From NCBI GenBank assembly GCA_964410915.1, contig CAYPIU010000001.1:124001-188000 (forward strand): 64,000 bases of DNA, in the 5' to 3' direction. The notes under the pieces were generated by a model that had not been told where the DNA came from, did no database searches, and was given only the letters and a program-made list of their open reading frames with translations. A program made the position numbers and the translations under genes. The stretch comes from CAZFJG01 sp964410915 (GTDB lineage: Bacteria > Synergistota > Synergistia > Synergistales > JAFGMB01). Below, piece after piece: positions 53,761-62,112 of the stretch (the stretch's first letter is position 1; the number at the start of each line of letters is the position of its first letter).

Positions 53761-54567
53761 TTGAAAAAGATCTATTTATTCGGAAACTGGAAAATGAACC
53801 ATGGACTTTCCAGAACAGACAATTTCTTTAAAGAGTTTAATAATAGACTGGTATCTAACCAGTTAGCCGGCAATGCACTAAAACAACATCTGCTTGAATT
53901 GGCCTTTTTCCCGCCGTATGTGAGCGTTCAGAATGCATTAGGTGAAATAGCTTCAGAATACAAAGACAGTGTCTTTGTTGGGGCTCAAAACGCCCATCAG
54001 GAGGATCAGGGTGCTTATACAGGAGAGATCTCAATTGAGATGCTAAAGGAACTTGGGTGTAAATATGTAATAATCGGACATAGTGAAAGAAGACACATAT
54101 TCGGAGAAACAAACCCAGTTATCAGTGCAAAGATTGAAAAATGTATTGAAAAAGATATAATACCGGTTCTATGTTATGGGGAAACTTTAAAAGAAAAGGA
54201 AGATGGGTTAACAATCAAAGTGATCGAAGAACAGTTAAAATCAGCTGTAGATAATATTTCAACTTCAGACCTGAATGATAAAAAAATCATTTTTGCTTAT
54301 GAACCTGTCTGGGCCATTGGGACGGGGTTATCTGCCACACCTTTAGATGCCGAGAATATATGCCGGACAACCAGGGACATACTGAAGGACACAAAAGGTT
54401 CATCTATGTCAAGAGATCAAATAATACTTTACGGTGGAAGTGTCAAAGAAGGAAATGCAAAAGATTTAATTAACCAGGAGAATATTGATGGTGCTCTGAT
54501 AGGCGGGGCTTCACTAAAAGTTGATAGTTTTTTTGGAATAATCAATTCCTGCCTGGGACAAGACTAA
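53761..54567 (+). CDS. tpiA: triosephosphate isomerase
   Basis: Interconverts glyceraldehyde-3-phosphate and dihydroxyacetone phosphate. It has GNWKMNHG at the N-terminus, the catalytic histidine region IIGHSERRHIFGE, and the catalytic glutamate in FAYEPVWAIGTG with YGGSVKEGNA at the phosphate site. 268 residues from TTG 53761, chosen because AAAGGATGG precedes it and the protein then begins just before the GNWKMN motif. Confidence 0.95.
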   Translation: MKKIYLFGNWKMNHGLSRTDNFFKEFNNRLVSNQLAGNALKQHLLELAFFPPYVSVQNALGEIASEYKDSVFVGAQNAHQEDQGAYTGEISIEMLKELGCKYVIIGHSERRHIFGETNPVISAKIEKCIEKDIIPVLCYGETLKEKEDGLTIKVIEEQLKSAVDNISTSDLNDKKIIFAYEPVWAIGTGLSATPLDAENICRTTRDILKDTKGSSMSRDQIILYGGSVKEGNAKDLINQENIDGALIGGASLKVDSFFGIINSCLGQD

Positions 54568-54685
54568 AATCTTTAAATTGGATTAGTTTGAATGAAAATA
54601 AGCATATTATGGACTTTACAAATTAGAACGCAACATAAGATATATTATATGACACTTTTAAATAAAGCTTTCCACTTCCCTAATA

Positions 54686-54714
54686 TTTAAATTATTGCAC
54701 AATCCTTGTATTAT
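54686..54714 (+). promoter_or_regulatory. possible promoter of the Phd/PIN pair
   Basis: TTTAAA (54686-54691), 17-base spacer, TATTAT (54709-54714, five of six). The predicted start is some 17 bases before the antitoxin ATG. AT-rich context makes chance matches likely. Confidence 0.35.
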
Positions 54715-54737
54715 GCTTTGATAAAGGGGTGAAATAA

Positions 54738-55031
54738 ATGAAGATAGTTACCAGCAGGGACATTAAGAATAACCCGAACATATTATTTGAAAAGAATTCA
54801 GAAACGATAATTACTTCACGCGGGAGGCCAAGAGCATTATGTATATGTCTTGATGAATCTGACTCTGATAACATTGACAATATAATCTCATCGATTAAAC
54901 ATGCTCGAGCCAAGATATCTCTGGAAAAACTCCGGCTTTCTATAACTGATGATCCTTTGAATAATAACGATTTCAGTTCAAAGATCGATAATTTCTTTGA
55001 ACACGAAAATGGTTTAAAAAGTGAAAAGTAA
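54738..55031 (+). CDS. Phd/YefM-family antitoxin-like protein
   Basis: 97 residues. The N-terminal half, MKIVTSRDIKNNPNILFEK followed by ETIITSRGRPRALCICLD, matches the Phd/YefM DNA-binding fold, which represses its own operon. The C-terminal half is polar and charged, as expected for a toxin-wrapping tail. AAAGGGGTGAAATAA precedes the ATG. The stop overlaps the next gene by 11 bases. Confidence 0.72.
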   Translation: MKIVTSRDIKNNPNILFEKNSETIITSRGRPRALCICLDESDSDNIDNIISSIKHARAKISLEKLRLSITDDPLNNNDFSSKIDNFFEHENGLKSEK

Positions 55032-55461
55032 TATTACCTCCCACCTGGATACCAGGATCGTGATCCATCCAAAAATATTCATACAGGGAGTTTTACTTCC
55101 GCTGAGTTCATCGGGTGAATTAATGAGCCTTATTCTTGACGATCATTTCATACCAGTTGTAAATTCTGATCTTTTAAACATCTACGCAGAAACATTGATT
55201 GACCCTGTTTTTCAGCTTGACAAAAAGTCAGGTATCGATTTTATCTTGAAATTCAGGTGTCTTTGTGAAATTGTAACTGCAAGTCCTTTAGCAATTCAAT
55301 ACCGAAAATATCTAAAAGAAGAACACATATTTTACTCAATTTCAAATTCATCCGGGATGGTCCCGCTGATAAAACCTTCTCTACACTATTACCTTGGCAG
55401 TGATACTTTCAGAGTTCCAGTATACACTCCTCAAGGTTTTTTAAAAAAGAATGGATTTTAA
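55021..55461 (+). CDS. degenerate PIN-fold protein, toxin-position partner
   Basis: 146 residues. It can be aligned by eye without gaps over the first 54 residues to PIN toxins of the COG1569 type: TRIVIHPKIFIQGVLL against the usual RVVLDTNVLVSALL, then NSDLLNIYAETL against SxxLLxELxxVL, and VYTPQGFLK against IxTPxEFL at the end. The catalytic DTN is HPK, the conserved Glu of the second motif is lost, and the TGDKDLL Asp is absent. If a PIN protein, it is predicted inactive as a nuclease. GTG start inside the antitoxin gene. Confidence 0.55.
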   Translation: MKSNITSHLDTRIVIHPKIFIQGVLLPLSSSGELMSLILDDHFIPVVNSDLLNIYAETLIDPVFQLDKKSGIDFILKFRCLCEIVTASPLAIQYRKYLKEEHIFYSISNSSGMVPLIKPSLHYYLGSDTFRVPVYTPQGFLKKNGF

Positions 55462-55476
55462 AAATGAAAGAGTCCA

Positions 55477-57117
55477 CTATATTTCTGAATGAACCTTTTT
55501 AAGGCGATCCAAAGCTATATCCGGTAGTCTGTTACGGCCTCCTCTTTCTTTTTTACATTTTTCAACGAAATGGATTCTGTCTGCTATTCTTGATCTCATC
55601 TGTTCGTGATAGTAATCATCAGAAAAATCAGGAATGAATCCATCTATCTCCATTATTTCAATTCCATCAAGCCGGGCCCATGGTTTAAAATTGCTGCGAT
55701 CCTCTATGATCATTTCGATAATTTCAAGAGTTTGTTCCTTTGTTATCTTTTTTCCCATAAAATCACCTGTATTGAGTGTGTAACATGCCACGCCTGAATC
55801 TATAAGTGATTTGAATTTCTCAAAATCCATTCCCAATGGATATGTTCTGAAAGGATTAGCGTAAGGTTCAATAACAAGAGCATCCGGATCAACTCCAGGT
55901 GCCAGCCTCTCCGCAGAAGTTCTTTTTGTAGCGAGGGTTGCTCCCATGACAGAAGCAAGCACGGAGTCTGTAAACTTAAGAACTGGAGGGATAGTTGGAT
56001 CCTTCATCAGCCAGAAGATCGCATTTATTTCCTCATCTATACGGTCAACTCTTGTTGGAGACCATAGTTTTGATTTTATTGCACGTCCATTGCCATTACG
56101 GACATCTTCGGTTGTTAGATAGAGTTTCCCATCCTGGAGTTTTGTTACTCCATTGTTCTGGGCAGTGAGGATAAATTTGTTGTCAGGGCATCCCAATGGA
56201 TAGTCAGCGGTTTTATCAAAATATGACGGTTCCAGGGCTATTGCGAATTTATCCTCACTGTTAATAATAAAAGCATCATCATGAAGCACTGTTATGTTAT
56301 ATTTACCATCATGATCTGAATGTGTTATAGTTGATTTTCCGGATCCTGACAGACCAAATACAGCAGCAACAAAATTATTGCTGTTTTCAAGATTATAGCG
56401 TTTCAGACCTCCATGGCAGGCTACAAAACCATTTCTGACAGCAGTTCCCCATGCCAGTGTCAATGTTCCTTTTTTAAACTCGCCAAAGTATTTCATGCCA
56501 AGAATTGATGCGCAGTTATTTTCAGGATCAAAGAATGTTAAACCCAATGGATGGTCGGGATGTTCCCATTCCGGATCTCCAAATATATAAATATCAGCTT
56601 CTGGAAATATTTTTGAATTATTATACATTTCAGTGTAAATGTTGTTCAGATATTGAAAATTAAGAAGCCAGTTATATAAAAGGTTCTCGTGACCTTCTGG
56701 AATAAGAAGATGAGCTTTTACCATAAAATCTTTTTCCAGCCCAATTATTGCTTCAGAATGGTATAATTTGCGGTCTCTAACGTTGTATATTGCTTCTCGT
56801 AATTTGGCTGCGTATTCATTTTCATCAACATCAGGTTCACCAAGGATCTTTCTTGCGGCTGCGCATCTTCCAACTACTCCACCATCATTAAAAAGAAGGA
56901 CATTTGAGTTAATCGGAAGTCCCTGTCCCATAGGCTGATATATTGGCATACCTGTTAGTTCAACTGTCCCAGAGCTATGCCTCGCAAGTTCATAAGCTTC
57001 AATAAGAGTCATTACTGACTGAACATTGTTACCATAGCGTGCAGTTTCCAATGTAGTATGAATTCGCGATTTAAGGATTTCCTGACTTTCAGAGCAGAGA
57101 TACTCATGGGTTGTCAT
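55477..57117 (-). CDS. pckA: phosphoenolpyruvate carboxykinase (ATP), divergent
   Basis: Converts oxaloacetate to phosphoenolpyruvate or the reverse. Visible core: the Y-x-GE-x-KK element (GMKYFGEFKKG, 207-217), a histidine in ACHGG (near 235), P-loop GLSGSGKST (255-263), the metal-binding Asp pair in HDDAF (279-283) and TLNTGDFMG. The usual GDDEHGW reads HDDAFII, and the region of the adenine-binding arginine is rewritten, so it is a distant subfamily. 546 residues, typical length. AAAGGAGGG precedes the ATG. Alternative: a PEPCK-like kinase with a different acceptor. Confidence 0.77.
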   Translation of the reverse strand: MTTHEYLCSESQEILKSRIHTTLETARYGNNVQSVMTLIEAYELARHSSGTVELTGMPIYQPMGQGLPINSNVLLFNDGGVVGRCAAARKILGEPDVDENEYAAKLREAIYNVRDRKLYHSEAIIGLEKDFMVKAHLLIPEGHENLLYNWLLNFQYLNNIYTEMYNNSKIFPEADIYIFGDPEWEHPDHPLGLTFFDPENNCASILGMKYFGEFKKGTLTLAWGTAVRNGFVACHGGLKRYNLENSNNFVAAVFGLSGSGKSTITHSDHDGKYNITVLHDDAFIINSEDKFAIALEPSYFDKTADYPLGCPDNKFILTAQNNGVTKLQDGKLYLTTEDVRNGNGRAIKSKLWSPTRVDRIDEEINAIFWLMKDPTIPPVLKFTDSVLASVMGATLATKRTSAERLAPGVDPDALVIEPYANPFRTYPLGMDFEKFKSLIDSGVACYTLNTGDFMGKKITKEQTLEIIEMIIEDRSNFKPWARLDGIEIMEIDGFIPDFSDDYYHEQMRSRIADRIHFVEKCKKERGGRNRLPDIALDRLKKVHSEI

Positions 57118-57178
57118 TTTCTAATACCCTCCTTTGGGGGTTTAGATCAACAAATATGATCCTGTATGTGACCTCAGA

Positions 57179-57229
57179 AGACCCATAAGGCCAACCATAT
57201 ATATTTATCAGGGTTGGCCTTATGGGTCT
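57179..57229 (-). terminator. 18-bp perfect hairpin after rsfS
   Basis: Inverted repeat 57179-57196 with 57212-57229, 18 of 18 bases paired, 15-base loop, between rsfS and pckA on the same strand. It fits a terminator of the rplU-rsfS block, though no T run follows on the minus strand. Confidence 0.6.
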
Positions 57230-57277
57230 AAAAGGTTATTTACCTCTACGTAAAGACATTTGAAGTAATTAAACTTT

Positions 57278-57625
57278 TTACATTTCATATTCATAACGTT
57301 GCGTTGGTGTATCTCCCCATATTTTTTCAAGGTTATAAAAAGTACGTGACTTTTTGCTGAAGATATGGACTACTATATTTCCCCCATCAATAAGACACCA
57401 TTGAGTACTATTCTGACCTTCAACCAGATAATCATGATCATAATTATCCATAGTATCTTCTATGGCATTTCGAAGGGTTTTCATGTGTACATCTGAATTT
57501 GCTGTAACAATTACAAAAGTATCAGCAATAGATGATGTATCAGAAAGATCCATAATAAGTATTTCTTCTCCGCGCTTATCTGCAAGAGCTGAGGCTATCT
57601 GCTGCTGTTCATTTTGTTCGTTCAT
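57278..57625 (-). CDS. rsfS: ribosome silencing factor RsfS
   Basis: Binds L14 on the large subunit and blocks subunit joining when nutrients are scarce. It has the family blocks MDLSDTSSIADTFVIVTANS and MKTLRNAIED, then STQWCLIDGGNIVVHIF and YNLEKIWGD at the C-terminus. 115 residues, normal. It is co-directional with nadD and the LCP gene, a common arrangement. Confidence 0.94.
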   Translation of the reverse strand: MNEQNEQQQIASALADKRGEEILIMDLSDTSSIADTFVIVTANSDVHMKTLRNAIEDTMDNYDHDYLVEGQNSTQWCLIDGGNIVVHIFSKKSRTFYNLEKIWGDTPTQRYEYEM

Positions 57626-57654
57626 AATAATCGGGCTATCCCTCCATATATTGG

Positions 57655-58935
57655 TTACATATCATTATTTAACTTTTCCAGTTTTTCTAGAATATCATAA
57701 AAGTTATGTCCAACAATTATTGTAGCATAAGGTGCTGTTTCTTCGCGTTTTACAAGTTTTTCAGGAATGTCACATATCTCAGCCAAAGCTTTTGCCGTAA
57801 CTTGAGATCCTTTATTGGCTTCTTCCAGGTTATCAGGGAAACGGATGCTGGAATATCTATAGTCAAAATGTTTTGCATTTCCGATAAAGGCTACATCTAC
57901 CCCAAGCCTTTGAAGCTGATCTGCTACCTTTTTGCCTAAACCCGGTGTCCCGTCACCGTTTAAAACTGCTACGGGTGTTTTTATAGAATCAAGAAACTTA
58001 AGTTCCGCACTTTTTTCATTAACGTCAACATCAGTCGAAGAACTGTCAGGCAGCCCCCTGTCTTTTAAAGTCTGCGGTAATGCACTTAGGAATGTAGATG
58101 CTTTTGAAAGATCCCCTATCCAGTAACTTATATTAGAAATATATGCAGCTTTTCCAGGTAAAGTGAAATAAGCCATATTTGTGCGCGGAATATCCTTTAG
58201 ATAAGATGCTAGCTGAATTGCCTGGCCTGGAGAAAGATTACTTTCTACGAGGTTAAGCAATTCCTTCGTCAACTTAGGTATTCTTCCAACAATTTCAGGG
58301 TCCCTGGTTTTGTTGATCAGGGCCTTCAAGAATTTCTGCTGACGTTTTACCCGCCCAATATCCCCTAAAGCATCATTTCTGAATCGGACATATCCAAGAG
58401 CGTCCTGCCCATCAAGATGCTGCTGCCCTTTCTGGATATTTATATGCAGGTTGCCGGCGCTGTCATTATAGTAAAGACTTTTTTCCACATTGATATCTAC
58501 GCCGCCAAGTAGATCAACGATTTCCGGAAAACTGTTGTAGTTTACAACAGCATAATAGTTTATGGGCATGCCAAGGTAATTTACAAGGGTTCTTTGAAGT
58601 AACTTTTCTTTGCCATATGCATAAGCATGATTTATCTTCTGCCAGCCATGCCCTGGTATCTGTACCCTTGTATCCCTTGGGATCGACATGAATCTTATGA
58701 TCTTTCTGTCAATATCTATGGTAGCAAAGGCAATTGTATCTGATCTATGTACTCCTTCGACATCATCGATACCAACAATCATTAAATTTATGCTTCCTGA
58801 AGTTTCATCATATTCGATGTTTTCTTTAATATTACTTGCCTCAGGTTTTATGAAGTCCTGGATCTTGACAGCTGACCCGGCACCGGCAGATAAGAGCGCC
58901 ACGAGAAGTATGGCTATTATCTTGCTGATCTTCAT
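57655..58935 (-). CDS. LytR-CpsA-Psr (LCP) family protein with LytR_C domain
   Basis: LCP enzymes transfer polyisoprenyl-phosphate-linked glycopolymers to the wall in Gram-positives. An N-terminal membrane helix (about residues 4-24) is followed by the LCP core: NLMIVGIDDVEGVHRSDTI, MSIPRDTRVQIPGHG, KINHAYAYG and DALGYVRFRND. The C-terminal part from about residue 320 (VAVLNGDGTPGLGKKVADQL) is a LytR_C domain. About 426 residues. ATG 58935 with GGTGAG directly upstream is preferred; GTG 58944 is in frame. Its substrate in this host is unknown. Confidence 0.88.
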   Translation of the reverse strand: MKISKIIAILLVALLSAGAGSAVKIQDFIKPEASNIKENIEYDETSGSINLMIVGIDDVEGVHRSDTIAFATIDIDRKIIRFMSIPRDTRVQIPGHGWQKINHAYAYGKEKLLQRTLVNYLGMPINYYAVVNYNSFPEIVDLLGGVDINVEKSLYYNDSAGNLHINIQKGQQHLDGQDALGYVRFRNDALGDIGRVKRQQKFLKALINKTRDPEIVGRIPKLTKELLNLVESNLSPGQAIQLASYLKDIPRTNMAYFTLPGKAAYISNISYWIGDLSKASTFLSALPQTLKDRGLPDSSSTDVDVNEKSAELKFLDSIKTPVAVLNGDGTPGLGKKVADQLQRLGVDVAFIGNAKHFDYRYSSIRFPDNLEEANKGSQVTAKALAEICDIPEKLVKREETAPYATIIVGHNFYDILEKLEKLNNDM

Positions 58936-58940
58936 ATATC

Positions 58941-59567
58941 TCACCGACCTATCTTTTTATATATACTTTTTTTGTAAATATACTGTTCGACCAGTGAAGG
59001 AACAAGATACTTGATGTTGCGTCCTTCCGAAACCCTTGAGCGTATCTCGGTACTGGAAATTGAAAGTAAAGGGATTTCAAGTGGTATTATAGTACTTCTA
59101 ACCTTTAAGGGCAGATCATCAAGTTTATGAGATTTATATCCTGGTCTACTGACTGCAACTATATTACATAATTCAAGAATTGCATTGTATTCTTTCCACT
59201 TGGGCATATCAAAAAAAGCATCAAGTCCTGTAATGAAATAAAAATCCACATTTCCCGGAGTAAACCAGTGGCGCATTTCACGAAGAGTGTCCACCGTATG
59301 GCTTGGTTCTTTTCTGTCGATTTCAACTCGGGAAATTCTGAAGTCGGGATTATCCAGAGTTGTTAAGAGTACCATAGTATATCTATCCTCAGCTGAAGTA
59401 ACATTTCTGATACGCTTATGATAAGGGTCGCCTGTAGGGACAAAAATAACTTGTTCGAGGCTGAGTTCAAAGCATGCTTCCTCAGCAGCAAGCAGATGAC
59501 CATAATGTATCGGATCAAACGTACCACCCATTATCCCAATCTTTCGCTTTTCTGCATTTAAAGGCAT
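58941..59567 (-). CDS. nadD: nicotinate-nucleotide adenylyltransferase
   Basis: Makes nicotinate adenine dinucleotide in NAD synthesis. The N-terminal GIMGGTFDPIHYGHL holds the HxGH motif, and SSTEIRSRV near the C-terminus is the ISSTxIR motif. About 208 residues from ATG 59567; GTG 59579 is in frame but overlaps the AGGAG ribosome-binding site. The nadD-rsfS neighbourhood is widespread in bacteria. Confidence 0.93.
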   Translation of the reverse strand: MPLNAEKRKIGIMGGTFDPIHYGHLLAAEEACFELSLEQVIFVPTGDPYHKRIRNVTSAEDRYTMVLLTTLDNPDFRISRVEIDRKEPSHTVDTLREMRHWFTPGNVDFYFITGLDAFFDMPKWKEYNAILELCNIVAVSRPGYKSHKLDDLPLKVRSTIIPLEIPLLSISSTEIRSRVSEGRNIKYLVPSLVEQYIYKKSIYKKIGR

Positions 59568-59611
59568 AATCGTTATCACTCCTGTTAGGAAGACCTTACA
59601 ATTTAAAAAGT

Positions 59612-60919
59612 TTATCTGGATGCTTCTTCAGGCATATATTCAAAAACAGTTTCACCTATGTATATATTATCGCCCGCTACAGCACCTTTTTCTTCCAGAA
59701 GTTCTTCGACCTTAAAGCGTTTCAAGAGTCTGGAAAAACGGGGAAGAGCATCATCATGGTTAAAATCTATTTTTCTGACAGCCTTTTCAAGATTGGAATG
59801 AATTACCCTGAAACCAGTGCTATCTCCAAGTCTGATGATCTTGACCTTTTCAAGCGATCTGCTACTTGGGGACAGAGATTCATCCTTGATCGAATAAAGC
59901 CTTGTTTTCCCTTTAGGTCGGGGGTTTAGCCTGACAGTATCAACTATAACCCTGATCAATTCATTTATCCCGTCTCCGTTGACTGCACTGGTAGTGAAAA
60001 AAGGAATCTTTCGTTCATTCATAAATGAACGAATCTGTTCCAATATCTGGTTATTGTATATCAGGTCAGTTTTGTTTCCAACAACGATGTATGGTTTTTC
60101 AAGGAAATCTTTGTTATAGTTTTCAAACTCTTTACGAATGAGTTCCCATCTATCTTTTACAGTCTCAAAGGGGCCTGCTGTAAGGTCCAGAACATGAAGA
60201 AGAACCCTGGTCCGTTCAATATGCCGGAGAAAATATATTCCAAGTCCTTTATTATCTGAAGCGCCCTCTATAAGCCCGGGAACATCCGCTACAACTATAC
60301 GTTGATCATCCACTGCCAGTATACCGAGATTAGGGGAAAGCGTAGTAAAAGGATAACCTGCGATTTTAGGATGAGCGTTAGAAATAGCGCTCAAAAGGCT
60401 CGACTTCCCAGCGTTTGGGTATCCGACAAGTCCAACATCAGCTATGAGCTTCAGTTCGAGAATTAATTCCCTTTCTTCTCCATCTTCACCTTTTTCTGCA
60501 AAACGAGGTGCTCTACGTACAGAATTGGCAAAATAGGCATTTCCTCGCCCCGATTTACCACCTTTTGCTACAACTACTCTATCTGAGGGTTCTACCAGAT
60601 CTGCAATTGGTTCATTGGTTTGGGCATCGTAAATGATTGTTCCACAGGGGACATGAATGACCATTTCTTCCCCTTTGGATCCAATCTGGTTTTTCCCTCT
60701 GCCATGTTCTCCATTCTCGGATTTGAACTGTTTGTTATATTCAAAATCTGCAAGAGTATGAATACCAGGACTGGCTTCGATAAAAATATCTCCGCCGTTT
60801 CCGCCATCGGCACCATCCGGACCTCCCCTGGGGACAAACTTCTCCCTTCGGAAACTCAGACAGCCATTTCCGCCTTTCCCTGCTTTAACCCTTATTCTTA
60901 CAAGGTCTGTAAATTTCAT
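59612..60919 (-). CDS. obgE: GTPase Obg (CgtA)
   Basis: Ribosome-assembly GTPase. It has the glycine-rich Obg fold (GKGGNGCLSFRREK and GPDGADGGNGGDI, residues 14-50), a G domain with GYPNAGKSSLLSAI, DVPGLIEGA and NKTD, and a C-terminal OCT domain of about 80 residues ending in YIGETVFEYMPEE. 435 residues; the OCT domain marks the longer form. rpmA-obgE order is conserved. Confidence 0.96.
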   Translation of the reverse strand: MKFTDLVRIRVKAGKGGNGCLSFRREKFVPRGGPDGADGGNGGDIFIEASPGIHTLADFEYNKQFKSENGEHGRGKNQIGSKGEEMVIHVPCGTIIYDAQTNEPIADLVEPSDRVVVAKGGKSGRGNAYFANSVRRAPRFAEKGEDGEERELILELKLIADVGLVGYPNAGKSSLLSAISNAHPKIAGYPFTTLSPNLGILAVDDQRIVVADVPGLIEGASDNKGLGIYFLRHIERTRVLLHVLDLTAGPFETVKDRWELIRKEFENYNKDFLEKPYIVVGNKTDLIYNNQILEQIRSFMNERKIPFFTTSAVNGDGINELIRVIVDTVRLNPRPKGKTRLYSIKDESLSPSSRSLEKVKIIRLGDSTGFRVIHSNLEKAVRKIDFNHDDALPRFSRLLKRFKVEELLEEKGAVAGDNIYIGETVFEYMPEEASR

Positions 60920-60961
60920 AGTTTCTCCACCATACCTTTTTTCTTTAGTAACAAATAAAAC

Positions 60962-60990
60962 ATGGGCCTAGTTTATGAACTTAGGCCCAT
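60962..60990 (-). terminator. terminator between rpmA and obgE (minus strand)
   Basis: 9-bp stem ATGGGCCTA/TAGGCCCAT with inner GTT/AAC pairing, followed on the minus strand by TTTTATTT. It may reduce read-through from the ribosomal protein genes into obgE. Confidence 0.65.
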
Positions 60991-61025
60991 TGTACAGGTT
61001 AAAAAGAAATAATTAAAATTGATAG

Positions 61026-61316
61026 TTAGTTATCACTCTGCAATTCTATTGATACATATTTTCTTTGACCTTTACTTTCATACTTTACCAAACCGGAAGA
61101 CAGTGCAAAAAGAGTATCATCTTTACCTTTACCTACATTAAGTCCTGGATGTACCCTTGTGCCCCTCTGTCTGACAAGAATATTTCCTGCCTTTACATAT
61201 TGACCAGCATATCTTTTTACTCCAAGACGTTTACTTTCACTGTCTCTTCCATTTTCACTACTACCCTGTCCCTTTTTATGGGCGAAAAGCTGTAAATCAA
61301 AAAAACGAATGATCAT
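61026..61316 (-). CDS. rpmA: 50S ribosomal protein L27, precursor form
   Basis: 96 residues. Normal L27 begins AHKKGQGSS; here it is preceded by [11 protein letters not shown]. This is the N-terminal extension known in firmicutes and some other phyla, cut after LQLF by the cysteine protease Prp to expose the residues that reach the peptidyl transferase centre. Body motifs [26 protein letters not shown] are intact. It overlaps prp by 4 bases. Confidence 0.95.
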   Translation of the reverse strand: MIIRFFDLQLFAHKKGQGSSENGRDSESKRLGVKRYAGQYVKAGNILVRQRGTRVHPGLNVGKGKDDTLFALSSGLVKYESKGQRKYVSIELQSDN

Positions 61317-61657
61317 TTAACATACACCTCCATGAGCTTTACATTTTGGGGATATCCCACTGCTATTCTCGACAGACTGATCCTGAAAGTTTCAAAAAGG
61401 ATATTCACCTTTTGGTTCACAGGATCAGGATTATTTACTACAACAACTGGCATGATGTTTTTTGCAGTTGTTTCAGGATATTGCATAAAACCTGAATATC
61501 CAAGAACTTCTTCTATGCCTATTATAAGTGATTGAACCAAAGTCGAAACTGAAGAACAAACGATGTCATTACCTTTTTCAGCAAATTCAGCATGTCCTTC
61601 TATGCTTACCGAAATTACCAGATCTTTTTCATTGTATTCAATACAAACCTGGATCAT
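61313..61657 (-). CDS. prp: L27-processing cysteine protease Prp
   Basis: 114 residues. The catalytic dyad blocks are GHAEFAEKG (His) and [11 protein letters not shown] (Cys), with the usual spacing for Prp (YsxB/DUF464). It sits between rplU and rpmA, the standard location, and rpmA in this window carries the cleavable extension, so substrate and protease are both present. Confidence 0.94.
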   Translation of the reverse strand: MIQVCIEYNEKDLVISVSIEGHAEFAEKGNDIVCSSVSTLVQSLIIGIEEVLGYSGFMQYPETTAKNIMPVVVVNNPDPVNQKVNILFETFRISLSRIAVGYPQNVKLMEVYVK

Positions 61658-61672
61658 AATATATTTATGGTT

Positions 61673-61984
61673 TTAATATTTTACAGTTTCTATCTTTATC
61701 TGAGTGTAATGTTGACGGTGACCTCTAAGTCTTCTGTAATTCTTTTTACTTTTATATTTGAAAACCTTTACTTTCTTGGCTTTTCCGTGTTCCAGAATAT
61801 TTGCTTCAACATAAGCACCATCTACAAAAGGTGTTCCTGACTGCACCCCTGAATCATCTGTAACCATAAGGACCTTATCGAGTTTTACAACATCTCCCGG
61901 TTCACCGTCGAGGAGTTCAACATTAATAATATCACCCGGTTGAACTCTGAACTGCTTCCCGCCTGTTTCTACAACTGCGTACAT
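61673..61984 (-). CDS. rplU: 50S ribosomal protein L21
   Basis: Large-subunit protein, 103 residues. It has MYAVVETGGKQFRVQPGDI at the N-terminus, VMVTDDSGVQSGTPFVDGA, and a basic C-terminus KVFKYKSKKNYRRLRGHRQ. GGGAGGAGGATACAAA precedes the ATG. First gene of the rplU-prp-rpmA unit. Confidence 0.96.
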   Translation of the reverse strand: MYAVVETGGKQFRVQPGDIINVELLDGEPGDVVKLDKVLMVTDDSGVQSGTPFVDGAYVEANILEHGKAKKVKVFKYKSKKNYRRLRGHRQHYTQIKIETVKY

Positions 61985-62000
61985 TTTGTATCCTCCTCCC

Positions 62001-62049
62001 GCTGGATCTTTTCAGGTAGCATTAGCCTTTTTGTTAACCTGGTCCAAGC
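62001..62049 (-). promoter_or_regulatory. structured 5' leader of rplU (possible L21 leader)
   Basis: Nested inverted repeats in the rplU leader: GCTTGGA with TCCAGC, and inside it CAGGT with ACCTG. The ribosome-binding site follows at once. Ribosomal L21 leaders with autoregulatory hairpins are known in firmicutes; the match here is by position and structure only. Confidence 0.4.
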
Positions 62050-62069
62050 GTATTTGTTTCAGGATATGG

Positions 62070-62098
62070 ATTGTAATCATTGACCCCTGAATAGTCAA
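62070..62098 (-). promoter_or_regulatory. sigma-70-type promoter of rplU-prp-rpmA
   Basis: On the minus strand TTGACT (62093-62098), 17-base spacer, TACAAT (62070-62075): ten of twelve consensus bases. The predicted leader is about 79 bases. It lies directly after the recN stop. Confidence 0.75.
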
Positions 62099-62112
62099 CC
62101 TGAAGAATTATA

